A stretch of DNA of 47,263 nucleotides, taken from the NCBI GenBank assembly GCA_949155365.1, contig CASCUT010000012.1:1-47263 (forward strand), given 5' to 3'. Below, piece by piece: positions 33,658 to 42,099 of the stretch (position 1 is its first letter; each line of letters opens with the position of its first letter). The position numbers were made by a program, and so were the translations under genes. The notes beneath the pieces are model-generated. The model was given only the letters and a program-made list of their open reading frames with translations. It was not told the DNA's origin and did no database searches. This stretch comes from an uncultured Clostridia bacterium (GTDB taxonomy: Bacteria > Bacillota > Clostridia > TANB77 > CAG-508).

Positions 33658-34242
33658 TTATTTACCACAAGGTCTATAACAAGGTCTACAGCAAGGCTTT
33701 TCACATTTATCTTCGCATTCTTTTTTGCAAATTTCCTCACATTTTTTCTCACAAATTTTTTCACATTTGTCTTCATAAATTATTTCATGTTTTTCTTCGT
33801 ATTTCTTTTCACATTTGTCTTCGCATTTTTTCTCGCAAGGTTTACAACCAGTAAAATCATGCTTACAATCTAATTTTACCCCTTTTAAACATTTCCCTTC
33901 GTGTTTGCAATCTGTACAAATCTTGCAATGTTTTACGTTATCTACCCAAATTTCAATAGCATAGAATTTGTTAGCACATAAAGGTCCAAAAACAAATTCT
34001 CCTTCTTTATCTGTAAACGTATGAGATACAGGTCTTCTTTCTTCCTTACCACATTCACATACTACTTCAATTAACTTAACAACAGCGTCACATACAGGGT
34101 CACCATAACAATCTCTGATAACACCATAAATCACATTTCTGTTATCTTCTGGTAAACGGATATCAAGGTCAAATTGTTTTCCGGCAGCAATCATTCCATC
34201 TACTTCTACAACAGGACATACATTTTTATCGTATTCCATCAT
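33658..34242 (-). CDS. Carboxypeptidase-regulatory-like (CnaB-type) protein with Cys/Lys/Glu-rich repeat tail
   Basis: 194 residues. Residues about 35-110 form a transthyretin-like/CnaB beta-sandwich (GVIRDCYGDPVCDAVVKLIEV, HTFTDKEGEFVFGPL). From about 110 on is a run of short KCE-type repeats (CEKKCEDKCEKKYEEK, CEKICEKKCEEICKKE) ending PCCRPCYRPCGK, with over twenty cysteines. No signal peptide. Such proteins in clostridia are often spore-coat or exosporium-like components, and the Cys pairs could bind metal or crosslink; that is inference. ATG 34242 (or the adjacent 34239) is used because the earlier ATG overlaps the AGAAGGG site. The coding strand avoids CGG. Confidence 0.78.
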   Translation of the reverse strand: MMEYDKNVCPVVEVDGMIAAGKQFDLDIRLPEDNRNVIYGVIRDCYGDPVCDAVVKLIEVVCECGKEERRPVSHTFTDKEGEFVFGPLCANKFYAIEIWVDNVKHCKICTDCKHEGKCLKGVKLDCKHDFTGCKPCEKKCEDKCEKKYEEKHEIIYEDKCEKICEKKCEEICKKECEDKCEKPCCRPCYRPCGK

Positions 34243-34388
34243 TTTAATCATCCCTTCTAAAATTTATTGATTCAGCATATAGCTTAGTATATACTATGAC
34301 AAGATATCAAAAAAAGTGTCTAAAATTGTAGTAATTTTGAAAAAGATAGGTTATAATAAAAGGCATGATTAAGAAAAGGAGAAAAACG

Positions 34389-35186
34389 ATGGATACAAGA
34401 CCAATTGGAATGTTTGATTCAGGGGTGGGCGGATTAACGGTGCTAAAAGAACTAAGAAAGCAAAGTCCAAACGAGAATATCATTTATTTAGGGGATACAA
34501 AACGTTTTCCTTATGGAAGTAAATCAAAGGAAAGCATTATAGAATTAACCAAAAAAGGTGTGGAGTTTTTGCTATCAAAAAATGTAAAAGCTATTGTGAT
34601 TGCTTGTGGAACAGCAACATCACAAGCATTAGAAGAAGTAAAAAACAAGTATGACATTCCCATCATTGGAATTATCGATTCTACAACAGAATATCTAAAA
34701 CGACATAAAAAACTGAGAAAAATAGGAGTAATTGCAACAAATGGTACCATTCGAAGTAAAGGATGGCAAAGCAAGATACAAAGTAACATACCAGATGCTA
34801 TCATTTCCTATAAAGCATGTCCACTATTAGCACCTATGGCAGAGGAGGGATGGACAGAAAATGAAGTAGCAAGACTTACTGTCAAAGAATATTTAAAAGG
34901 GTTTGAAGATATTGATTGCCTTATCTTAGGTTGTACTCATTATCCATTATTTAAGAAAATAATTCGAGAAGAAATAGGACCAAAAGTGGAAATCATTAAT
35001 ACAGGAGAAAAGCTAAGTAAAGAGTTAGAAGAAATTTTAAAAAGAGAACAAAAAGAGAATAGAGAAGCAGAATTGGGAGATTGTGAAATTTACCTAACAG
35101 ATACAGAAACAAATTTCTTACATGTAGCAAGCAAACTTTTAAAAGAAAAAGGCATAAAAGAAAAAATAAAAAAAGCAAATATTTAG
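34389..35186 (+). CDS. murI: Glutamate racemase
   Basis: Makes D-glutamate for peptidoglycan by cofactor-independent racemisation. 265 residues: IGMFDSGVGGLTVLKELRK, YLGDTKRFPYGSKS, first catalytic Cys in VIACGTATSQAL (usual ACNTA, here ACGTA), second catalytic Cys in LILGCTHYPLF. Start ATG 34389 has AAAAGGAG upstream; an in-frame ATG at 34365 overlaps that site. A -10 (TATAAT at 34352-34357) is visible without a clear -35. Relevant to the D-Glu that MurT would amidate. Confidence 0.95.
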   Translation: MDTRPIGMFDSGVGGLTVLKELRKQSPNENIIYLGDTKRFPYGSKSKESIIELTKKGVEFLLSKNVKAIVIACGTATSQALEEVKNKYDIPIIGIIDSTTEYLKRHKKLRKIGVIATNGTIRSKGWQSKIQSNIPDAIISYKACPLLAPMAEEGWTENEVARLTVKEYLKGFEDIDCLILGCTHYPLFKKIIREEIGPKVEIINTGEKLSKELEEILKREQKENREAELGDCEIYLTDTETNFLHVASKLLKEKGIKEKIKKANI

Positions 35187-35253
35187 TGTTTAAGAATAAC
35201 TCAGAAAAAATTCCATATATATAGTACAAAGAAGAGAAGAAAGGGGTTTTTTC

Positions 35254-35883
35254 GTGAAAAGAATAAAAATAATTGCCATTACCGTAATGGCAATCATGAT
35301 GCTACTAATGATAAATCAGGTATCTTACGCAACAATTGATTCCACCATTCATTTTGATGTAATTTATGAAGGAAGTATAAAAGTAAATCAACCAAAAGAA
35401 ACATTAATAATATTAGAAGGAGAAAATACGCCATTACATTCTAATGTAAGAGTAAAAGTAGATATTGAAGGACCAGCAAAACCCAAACTAATGGCAACAG
35501 ATTCAGCAGGAAATCTAATTGATATTGCAGAAGAAGGATATTGGGGTCCAGCTTCTGGATTTCCTATCCAAGGAACTTTTCGAAACGAAACAAAAGTAAC
35601 TTCTACAGCAAGTGAGCCGGGAACCTATACCTTTACCTTAAGCCTATTAGATGTACAAAATAACAACGATATCTTAGCCCAAAAAGCCATTACATTTCAA
35701 GTACAACCAGATACACCACCAGTGGCCAATGTAATTGTTAATGAAACGGCGAATGAAATGGTAAATGAACCAATGCCCGAATTACCAAAAACAGGAACGT
35801 CTATGGCAGAATATGCGATGTATTTGATGGGAATAAGTGCAGTTATTTATGTGGTATATCAAATAAGAATGAGAAGGAAATAG
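35254..35883 (+). CDS. LPXTG-anchored surface protein
   Basis: 209 residues. N-terminal signal peptide (IIAITVMAIMMLLMINQVSYA, cut after about residue 26), then a beta-rich extracellular domain (IHFDVIYEGSIKVNQPKETL ... TYTFTLSLLDVQ). The C-terminus is a classic sorting signal: ELPKTGT, a hydrophobic helix (YAMYLMGISAVIYVVYQI) and a basic tail RMRRK. Start is GTG at 35254 with AAAGGGG upstream. The sortase gene lies 280 bases downstream and is the obvious partner. Function of the domain unknown; no close family recognised. Confidence 0.88.
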   Translation: MKRIKIIAITVMAIMMLLMINQVSYATIDSTIHFDVIYEGSIKVNQPKETLIILEGENTPLHSNVRVKVDIEGPAKPKLMATDSAGNLIDIAEEGYWGPASGFPIQGTFRNETKVTSTASEPGTYTFTLSLLDVQNNNDILAQKAITFQVQPDTPPVANVIVNETANEMVNEPMPELPKTGTSMAEYAMYLMGISAVIYVVYQIRMRRK

Positions 35884-36163
35884 GAAATTAGAGTAAGAAA
35901 AATATATGAGGCAAAGGGATAAATTAAATTGTAAATTTTGTTAGAGGAATAGAAAGAGAAAATGAAGTAGGAAGGACTACGAGTGTTTACTCAAAAAAGG
36001 AATTACTTAAAATGTAAAATATTTTGAGAAAAATTCTTAAGAGTGGACAGAAACTAGCCATTCCTACTATTTTTATGTCTATAGAGTAAAAGAAAATCCG
36101 AATACAAGAAAAAGAATAGAATGAATTTGTTTTTCATAGAAATAAGAAAAGGGAGAGAAAAAA
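35884..36163. other. Intergenic gap between LPXTG protein and sortase genes
   Basis: AT-rich, no coding frame or clear terminator. An AGAAAAGGGAGAG ribosome binding site at its end serves the sortase gene. Confidence 0.5.
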
Positions 36164-36799
36164 ATGAAAGCAAAAGTAATCAAAATAAAAAAGTCATTCA
36201 TAGGTTCTTGTCTTTTACTAATTGTATTTTTAGGCATCATTATGATGATATGCATAGACCAAACAGAATATTTTTCTTATGAAGTAAAAGAAGTAAGGGG
36301 CAAAGTAAAAAAAGTACAAACAAATGAGATAGAAAATCAAGGAAGGGAAATAAAAAATAATGTTAAGCCAGTATCGAAAGAATATGAAAACTTTCCAAAA
36401 GAATATAAAGGATATTTCGTAGTAGGAAAAATAAAAATACCAAAATTAGAAATTGAAAAATATATTCTAGAAAAAACAACAGAAGAAACGTTGAAAGTAG
36501 CAGTTACGAAAACATATGGACCAAAAGCAAATGAAATAGGAAACTTTTGCATTTCTGGGCATAATTATGTTCAAACATTTGGAAGACTAAAAGAACTAGA
36601 AGTAGGAGATAAAATTATTATAACAGATACTTATAACCAAGAAGTAATGTACCAAATTTATAAAACTTATAAAGTATTACCAAATGACACAAGTTGTTTA
36701 TCACAGGAAACCAATGGAGAAAGGGAAGTAACATTAATTACTTGTACCTTAGGTGCCATAAAAAGAAATATTGTAAAAGCCGTAGAAATATATGATTAA
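36164..36799 (+). CDS. Sortase
   Basis: Membrane-anchored transpeptidase that links LPXTG proteins to the cell wall. 211 residues: N-terminal membrane anchor (SFIGSCLLLIVFLGIIMMI), linker, and sortase beta-barrel with IKIPKLEIEKYI, catalytic His in CISGHNYVQTFGRL, catalytic Cys in VTLITCTLGAIKRNIV (TLxTC) and an Arg two to six residues later. The GHN and TLITC patterns are those of non-class-A (D/E-like) sortases. The LPKTG protein immediately upstream is the likely substrate. Confidence 0.9.
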   Translation: MKAKVIKIKKSFIGSCLLLIVFLGIIMMICIDQTEYFSYEVKEVRGKVKKVQTNEIENQGREIKNNVKPVSKEYENFPKEYKGYFVVGKIKIPKLEIEKYILEKTTEETLKVAVTKTYGPKANEIGNFCISGHNYVQTFGRLKELEVGDKIIITDTYNQEVMYQIYKTYKVLPNDTSCLSQETNGEREVTLITCTLGAIKRNIVKAVEIYD

Positions 36800-36890
36800 G
36801 GTTGAGAAAGATAACTTGAAATTATACAAAAATATAGTAAGATGAGTGAGACAAGCAAAAATATCTAAAAAGACAAAATAGAAGAATAAT

Positions 36891-36931
36891 CTCCTAAGAG
36901 AAGCATACAATAAAGTAGCTTATATTAGGAG
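36891..36931 (+). promoter_or_regulatory. Hairpin sequestering the ribosome binding site of the deacetylase gene
   Basis: CTCCTAA (36891-36897) pairs perfectly with TTAGGAG (36925-36931), and AAGC (36901-36904) with GCTT (36918-36921). The AGGAGG that initiates the gene at 36940 is therefore buried in the stem, suggesting translational control. Confidence 0.6.
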
Positions 36932-36939
36932 GTTTTTAT

Positions 36940-37719
36940 ATGTTTATTGTATTTAATAAAGATAAAATAAATTCATATTTAATTTCGTTAGGAACGGTTG
37001 TTATCTTATTTGTAATGGCATTTATGATAACAGGAGAGCAAACAGTACAAACAGCAGTAGCTACAAAGGAATTACCAATCTATAATGTAGAGACAAAAGA
37101 AAAGAAAATAGCCTTTACGATGAACTGTGCGTGGGAAGCAGACGATATTGAGAAGATTTTGGAAACGCTTTCAAAACATAATACACATATCACATTTTTT
37201 ATGGTAGGTGACTTTGTAAATCGATATCCAGAAGCGGTGAAAAAAATAGCAGAAGCGGGTCATGAAATTGGAAATCATTCAGATACACATCCTCATGTAA
37301 ATAATCTTAGTTTAGAAAAAAATAGAGAAGAAATTCAAAAGTGTAGTCAAAAAATAGAACAAATAACAGGAAAGAAAACAACATTATATCGAGGACCTTA
37401 TGGAGAATATAATGATACGGTAATCAAATCAGCAAAATCGCAGAACCATACAACCATTCAATGGAATTTAGATACCCTAGATTACAGTGGATTAACAGGG
37501 GAAGAAATGTGGAAACGATTAGAAAATAAATTAACACCAGGAAGTATTATATTAAGCCATAATGGAACAAAACATACGGCAGATAGTTTGGAAATGCTAT
37601 TAGAGCAAATAGAGCAAAAAGGCTATAAAATTGTAACAGTATCAGAATTAATCCATAAAGAAAATTACTATATTGATGTCAATGGAACACAAAGAATACA
37701 AGCAAAAAACAATGAATAA
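36940..37719 (+). CDS. Polysaccharide deacetylase (NodB homology, PdaB/YlxY-like)
   Basis: 259 residues: an N-terminal membrane anchor (YLISLGTVVILFVMAFMIT) then a NodB domain. Motif 1 is atypical, KIAFTMNCAWEADDIEKIL (ADD in place of TFDDGP, as in sporulation-type members). Motif 2 HEIGNHSDTHPHVN supplies the zinc-binding His residues, motif 3 YRGPYGEYND, motif 4 TIQWNLDTLDYSG and motif 5 IILSHNGTKHTAD. The family deacetylates peptidoglycan or other N-acetylated polysaccharides outside the membrane, often during sporulation. Its ribosome binding site sits in the hairpin at 36891-36931. The next gene starts 60 bases downstream. Confidence 0.88.
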   Translation: MFIVFNKDKINSYLISLGTVVILFVMAFMITGEQTVQTAVATKELPIYNVETKEKKIAFTMNCAWEADDIEKILETLSKHNTHITFFMVGDFVNRYPEAVKKIAEAGHEIGNHSDTHPHVNNLSLEKNREEIQKCSQKIEQITGKKTTLYRGPYGEYNDTVIKSAKSQNHTTIQWNLDTLDYSGLTGEEMWKRLENKLTPGSIILSHNGTKHTADSLEMLLEQIEQKGYKIVTVSELIHKENYYIDVNGTQRIQAKNNE

Positions 37720-37779
37720 GATATGTTGGGATGGGAAATACTAACTAGTAGAGTGTATCGAAAAAGGAGAAAGAAAACA

Positions 37780-38259
37780 ATGCCATTTATCGGAATTATT
37801 AGTGAAGAAAACATTGAAAATTGTGTGCGAAAAAGAATATTAGAAAAACTAAAATTAAGAGAAAGTTCCGTTCTATTTATCAAAGAAAAAAGTATTGAAA
37901 ACATCAAAAATATAAAATTTGAAACGATTATTATAGCAAGAAAATTTAAAAAAGTGGAAGAACTAAAAAAATTATTAGAAAAAGCAACCTATGTAATTGT
38001 TAATTCAGATATAGAAAATAATTTGAATTTACTAGAAAACATCAAAGCTACAATTGTGACCTATGGTTTTAATACAAAAGCAACGATAACAGCTTCTTCA
38101 GTGGAAGAAGAGGAAATGTTGCTTTGTATTCAACGAACCTTTCAAAATAAAGAAGGCAAACCAATCGAGCCCCAAGAAATTAAAGTAGCAATGGATGAAA
38201 CGGTAAATTGTACCATGGCAGAAACCATTTTATTTATGATTTATGGAAAAATAATATAA
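37780..38259 (+). CDS. Conserved-looking protein of unknown function
   Basis: 159 residues from ATG 37780, which follows AAAAAGGAG; the longer frame begins inside the spacer. Sequence features: an alpha/beta start (MPFIGIISEENIENCVRKRI), a middle with IIIARKFKKVEELKKLLEKAT, YVIVNSD, then ATIVTYGFNTKATITASSV, a pattern reminiscent of Mur-ligase middle or Rossmann-like segments, and IEPQEIKVAMDE. No catalytic motif I can name. Cytoplasmic, 60 bases after the deacetylase gene, probably in the same transcript. Confidence 0.6.
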   Translation: MPFIGIISEENIENCVRKRILEKLKLRESSVLFIKEKSIENIKNIKFETIIIARKFKKVEELKKLLEKATYVIVNSDIENNLNLLENIKATIVTYGFNTKATITASSVEEEEMLLCIQRTFQNKEGKPIEPQEIKVAMDETVNCTMAETILFMIYGKII

Positions 38260-38328
38260 AGAGATAACAGATAATAGTGAAAAAATCAATAAAAACAAAA
38301 CAAAAAATGGAAAATTTAACTTTTTATG

Positions 38329-38357
38329 TAGACAAAACCAAAAAAAGGTAGTATAAT
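38329..38357 (+). promoter_or_regulatory. Promoter of the SSB-like gene
   Basis: TAGACA (38329-38334), 17-base spacer, TATAAT (38352-38357). Confidence 0.68.
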
Positions 38358-38439
38358 AGAATTTGTAAAAAACATTCTAAAAGAAACACAAAAAGAATAA
38401 AATACTAGTGAGAGAAACAAATAAGGGGAGGAAAAGAAA

Positions 38440-39138
38440 TTGAATACAAATTATTCAGAGAATAACCAATTAGTATTAGTTGGAAAAGTAACAAGTGATA
38501 AAAGATTTAGTCACGAAATTTATGGAGAAAAATTTTACATATTTGACTTAAGCGTACCACGTTTAAGCGGAAATGCAGACAACATTCCAATTACCATATC
38601 CGAACGTTTACTATTAGAAGAAGATTTAGAAATTGGAAAAAATGTTATTATTGAAGGACAATTCCGTTCTTACAATAGTTTTGAAAATGAAAGAAATAGA
38701 TTAGTACTAACTGTATTTGCCAAAGAAATCAAATTTGCAGAAGACCAAGAAGAGGAATTTAAACCAACTAAGGAAAATACCTCAAACGAAGTAATTTTAG
38801 ATGGTTTCATTTGCAAAAAACCAATTTATCGTAAAACACCATTTGGAAGAGAAATTGCCGATATTTTACTTGCAGTAAACAGAGCCTACAACAAATCAGA
38901 CTATATTCCATGTATCGCATGGGGAAGAAATGCAAGATTCTGTGAAAACATTCCAGTAGGAACAGAAGTAAGAATTATCGGAAGAGTACAATCAAGACAA
39001 TACGAGAAAAAATACGAAGATGGTACATCTGAAATAAAAATTGCCTATGAAGTATCAGTAGCAAGTCTAGAAGTAATCGACCAAGCAGAAGATACCAATA
39101 GGGAAGAAAGTATAGAAGAAAATAAAGAGGCAATATAA
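38440..39138 (+). CDS. Two-OB-fold single-stranded DNA-binding protein (SSB-like)
   Basis: 232 residues with two OB-fold domains: NNQLVLVGKVTSDKRFSHEI ... VIIEGQFRSYNSFE and NEVILDGFICKKPIYRKTPF ... IIGRVQSRQYEKKYEDG, the second with the WGRNARFCEN segment of SSB proteins. A short acidic tail follows (DTNREESIEENKEAI) but not the canonical DDDIPF tip. Two domains in one chain suggests a dimeric rather than tetrameric ssDNA binder. Start is TTG at 38440, supported by AAGGGGAGG upstream. Monocistronic, with a terminator shared with the small minus-strand gene. Confidence 0.82.
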   Translation: MNTNYSENNQLVLVGKVTSDKRFSHEIYGEKFYIFDLSVPRLSGNADNIPITISERLLLEEDLEIGKNVIIEGQFRSYNSFENERNRLVLTVFAKEIKFAEDQEEEFKPTKENTSNEVILDGFICKKPIYRKTPFGREIADILLAVNRAYNKSDYIPCIAWGRNARFCENIPVGTEVRIIGRVQSRQYEKKYEDGTSEIKIAYEVSVASLEVIDQAEDTNREESIEENKEAI

Positions 39139-39141
39139 AGA

Positions 39142-39182
39142 AAAAGGTTACTAAGTAGTAGAATTACTTAGTAACCTTTTTT
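39142..39182. terminator. Bidirectional rho-independent terminator
   Basis: AAAAGGTTACTAAGTA / TACTTAGTAACCTTTT stem, seven-base loop, T-run on each strand, between convergent genes. Confidence 0.88.
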
Positions 39183-39338
39183 CTATGATTTTTTCTTTTT
39201 ATCCTCAGGAATAATAATTTTCTTTTTTTCTTTTTCCTCTTTAGGTTTTTGAATATCAATATGGTCATACACAGGAGAAATATTCAACTCCTTTCCATCA
39301 CCAGCAATAATGTCTATTTTTTGATTCTTAGTTTCCAT
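39183..39338 (-). CDS. Small charged protein of unknown function
   Basis: 51 residues starting METKNQKIDIIAGDGKEL, then NISPVYDHIDIQKPK and a Lys/Glu tail (EEKEKKKIIIPEDKKKKS). ATG 39338 with AAAGG about a dozen bases upstream; an in-frame ATG at 39350 is too close to that site. Very hydrophilic with no predicted membrane segment. Ends in the shared terminator, which supports it being expressed. Family unknown. Confidence 0.6.
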   Translation of the reverse strand: METKNQKIDIIAGDGKELNISPVYDHIDIQKPKEEKEKKKIIIPEDKKKKS

Positions 39339-39415
39339 CACAAACACCATCCTTTAATCACTAATCTTATCCTAACATACAACAAAGAAAAGTGCAAGAA
39401 GAAATGAAAATTCTA

Positions 39416-39443
39416 TTGAAAATCTAGTAAATTATGATACAAT
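39416..39443 (+). promoter_or_regulatory. Promoter of the 39472 gene
   Basis: TTGAAA (39416-39421), 16-base spacer, TACAAT (39438-39443). Confidence 0.65.
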
Positions 39444-39471
39444 ATAAGAAAACGAAAAAAGGAGAAATAAG

Positions 39472-40719
39472 ATGTACCAAGAGTTTGGAATTAGTAAAGA
39501 AATAGAAGAGCTATCCACAAAAGTAGAAAAAGATGTGGAAAGTAAAATGAAAGAAATAGAAGAAACTTGTACCCAAAATAGTTTAAAGGTATTGCAAGCA
39601 TTTCAAAACAATGAAATTGCAGAAATGCATTTTGGAAGTACGACAGGATATGGCTATGGAGATGTTGGAAGAGATACGATTGAAAAGGTGTATAGTGAAG
39701 TATTAAAAGCAGAAGATAGTTTAGTACGCAGTCAATTTATTTCAGGCACACATGCATTAACGGTTACCTTATTTGCACTTTTAAGACCAAATGATACCTT
39801 ACTTAGTATCACAGGGAAACCATATGATACTTTAGATGAAGTAATTGGAATAAAAGAAAATCCAAGTTCTTTAAAATCGTATTCCATTCATTTTGAACAA
39901 ATTGATTTGATTGAAGATGAGTTTGATTATAAAAAAATAGAAGAAAGATTAAAACAAGGAAAGGTAAAAGTAATTGAAATCCAGCGTTCAAAGGGATATT
40001 CTTCCAGAAAAAGTATTGGGATAGAGCAACTAGAAAAAGTAATTGCGTTTATTCGTAACATACAAAAAGAAGTTATCATTATGATTGATAATTGCTATTG
40101 TGAGTTTGTGACAACAAAAGAACCATTAGAAGTAGGTGCTGATATCATAGTAGGTTCTTTAATTAAAAATTTAGGTGGTGGAATAGCACCAAATGGAGCA
40201 TATGTTGCAGGAAGAAAAGACCTAATTAATTTAGTAGCAGAAAGACTTACTGCACCAGGAGAAGGAAAAGAAGTAGGACCAACATTAGGAATTAATAAAT
40301 CCATTTTACAAGGATTATTTTTAGCACCTTCTGTGGTAGCTTCTAGTTTGAAAACAGCAGTATTTGCTAGTAAAATGCTAGAAGAGTTAGGATATGAAAC
40401 AGAGCCAAAGTGGGATGCGAAAAGAGCAGATATTGTACAAACCATTCATTTTGGGGACAAAGAAAAATTAATCAAATATTGTCAAGGAATTCAAATGGGC
40501 TCTCCAGTAGATTCCAATTCTATTCCGATGCCATGGGACATGCCAGGTTATACTGACCAAGTTATTATGGCATCTGGAGCATTTACCCAAGGCTCTTCCA
40601 TTGAACTTTCTTGCGATGGACCAATTAGACCTCCTTATATTGCATTTATGCAAGGTGGTTTAACATATGAATATGGAAAATTGGGAGTATTAAAAGCCAT
40701 TCAAAATATGATAGGATAG
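39472..40719 (+). CDS. PLP-dependent enzyme of the methionine gamma-lyase-like / aluminium-resistance family
   Basis: 415 residues of fold type I PLP enzymes. Features: MHFGSTTGYGYGDVGRDTIE, SGTHALTVTLFALLRPNDTL, the MIDNCYCEFV segment with the PLP-ring Asp, and the PLP lysine in DIIVGSLIKNLGGGIAPNGAYV. C-terminal block MPWDMPGYTDQVIMASGAF and IELSCDGPIRPPY are typical of the YnbB family, often annotated as aluminium-resistance protein. Probable C-S or C-C lyase on an amino acid; substrate uncertain. Start ATG with AAAGGAG upstream. Only ten bases separate it from the flavoprotein gene, so the two are co-transcribed. Confidence 0.9.
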   Translation: MYQEFGISKEIEELSTKVEKDVESKMKEIEETCTQNSLKVLQAFQNNEIAEMHFGSTTGYGYGDVGRDTIEKVYSEVLKAEDSLVRSQFISGTHALTVTLFALLRPNDTLLSITGKPYDTLDEVIGIKENPSSLKSYSIHFEQIDLIEDEFDYKKIEERLKQGKVKVIEIQRSKGYSSRKSIGIEQLEKVIAFIRNIQKEVIIMIDNCYCEFVTTKEPLEVGADIIVGSLIKNLGGGIAPNGAYVAGRKDLINLVAERLTAPGEGKEVGPTLGINKSILQGLFLAPSVVASSLKTAVFASKMLEELGYETEPKWDAKRADIVQTIHFGDKEKLIKYCQGIQMGSPVDSNSIPMPWDMPGYTDQVIMASGAFTQGSSIELSCDGPIRPPYIAFMQGGLTYEYGKLGVLKAIQNMIG

Positions 40720-40729
40720 AGGGAAAAGA

Positions 40730-41993
40730 ATGAAAGTAATTGTAGTTGGTGGTGGACCTGCAGGAATGATGTCTGCCATTAGTAGCGCAAAAGAAGGAAA
40801 TGAAGTTATTTTACTAGAAAAAATGAATTCTCTTCGGAAGAAAATTATTAATTACAGGAAAAGGGAGATGTAATATCACAAGTTCTCTTCCAATGGAAGA
40901 GTTTATTAGTAATATTCCAGGGAATGGAAGGTTTTTATATAGTAGTTTTGAGCATTATACCAATCAAGATATCATTGCTTTTTTGAAAGAACAACAAGTA
41001 GAAGTAAAAGAAGAAAGAGGAAATCGTATTTTTCCAGTAAGCGATCAATCAATGCAAGTATTAGATGCCTTCATAAGAGCCTTAAAACAAGAAAAAGTAA
41101 TGATAAGAACAAAAGCAAGAGTAGAAGAAATACTAGTAGAAGAGAAGGAAACAAAACAGGTAGTAGGAGTTAAGTTAGCAGATGGAAGTAAATTAAAAGC
41201 AGACAAAGTAATTCTAGCAACAGGAGGAAAAAGTTATCCTAATACCGGTTCTACAGGAGAGGGGTATGAAATGGCAAAAAAACTAGGGCATACCATAACA
41301 GAGTTAAAACCTTCATTGGTTCCATTAGTAGCAGGAAACAAGTCACTTAATCTATGTAAGCAAATGCAAGGATTAAGTTTAAAAAATGTAGCAATTAAAA
41401 TAAAAGATATGGAAACTAAGAAAAATATCTACGAAGATTTTGGAGAAATGTTATTTACTCACTTTGGAGTTTCAGGACCAATGATTTTAAGTTCTTCGGC
41501 CCATTTATTACGATATAAAAACATACAAGAAAAAATGAAGAGAGGAAATATGGTATTAAGTATTGATTTAAAACCAGCCCTAACACCAGAAAAATTAGAT
41601 GCTAGAATAAAAAGAGATTTGGAAGAATTTAAAAATAAAGAAATTCAAAATGGACTAGGGAAACTCTTACCACAAAAGATGATTCTGCCAGTTTTGAAAC
41701 AAACCAAGATAGAACCGAGAAAACAAATGAATTCGATTACGAAAGAAGAAAGAATGAATTTAATAAAGCAAATAAAAGACTTTGCGATTACCATAGTCGA
41801 TTTTAGACCAATTGAAGAAGCAATTGTAACAGCAGGAGGAATTGCAATTAAAGAAATAAATCCAAAAACAATGGAATCGAAAATTATAAAAAACCTATAT
41901 TTGGCAGGAGAAATTATTGATGTAGATGCTTATACGGGAGGATTTAATCTACAAATTGCTTATTCTACTGGATATACAGCAGGAAAATATTAA
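40730..41993 (+). CDS. HI0933-type FAD-dependent oxidoreductase, +1 frameshift at 40835
   Basis: Flavoprotein of the HI0933/BaiN family. The zero frame from ATG 40730 gives the dinucleotide-binding motif VIVVGGGPAGMMSAIS and VILLEKMNSL, then would read CGG and stop at 40871-40873. Skipping C40835 gives LGRKLLITGKGRCNITS, the family's signature, then TGGKSYPNTGSTGEGYEMAK, LFTHFGVSGPMIL, and the closing AGEIIDVDAYTGGFNLQIAYSTG. Total 420 residues, normal length; frame difference 1264 bases is 1 modulo 3. Family members bind FAD and some act on alkene bonds in bile acid pathways, but the role here is unknown. Follows the PLP enzyme directly. Confidence 0.9.
40835..40838 (+). other. CGGA +1 frameshift site in the HI0933-type gene
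   Basis: Zero frame reads TCT CTT CGG AAG. Skipping C40835 gives CTT GGA AGA AAA (Leu-Gly-Arg-Lys), matching the LGKKLLITGxGRCN consensus. Upstream codon CTT, as in mfd. Confidence 0.85.
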
Positions 41994-42021
41994 AAAACAG
42001 AAAACAGACAATAATGTTAAA

Positions 42022-42065
42022 AAGTAAAATGATATCCTATTAAAACAGGATATCATTTTACTTTG
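42022..42065. terminator. Strong bidirectional terminator
   Basis: An 18-bp perfect stem AAAGTAAAATGATATCCT / its complement with eight loop bases, between convergent genes. Confidence 0.88.
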
Positions 42066-42099
42066 ATAGAGATAGGTAATATCTTACAATAAAGTATAA

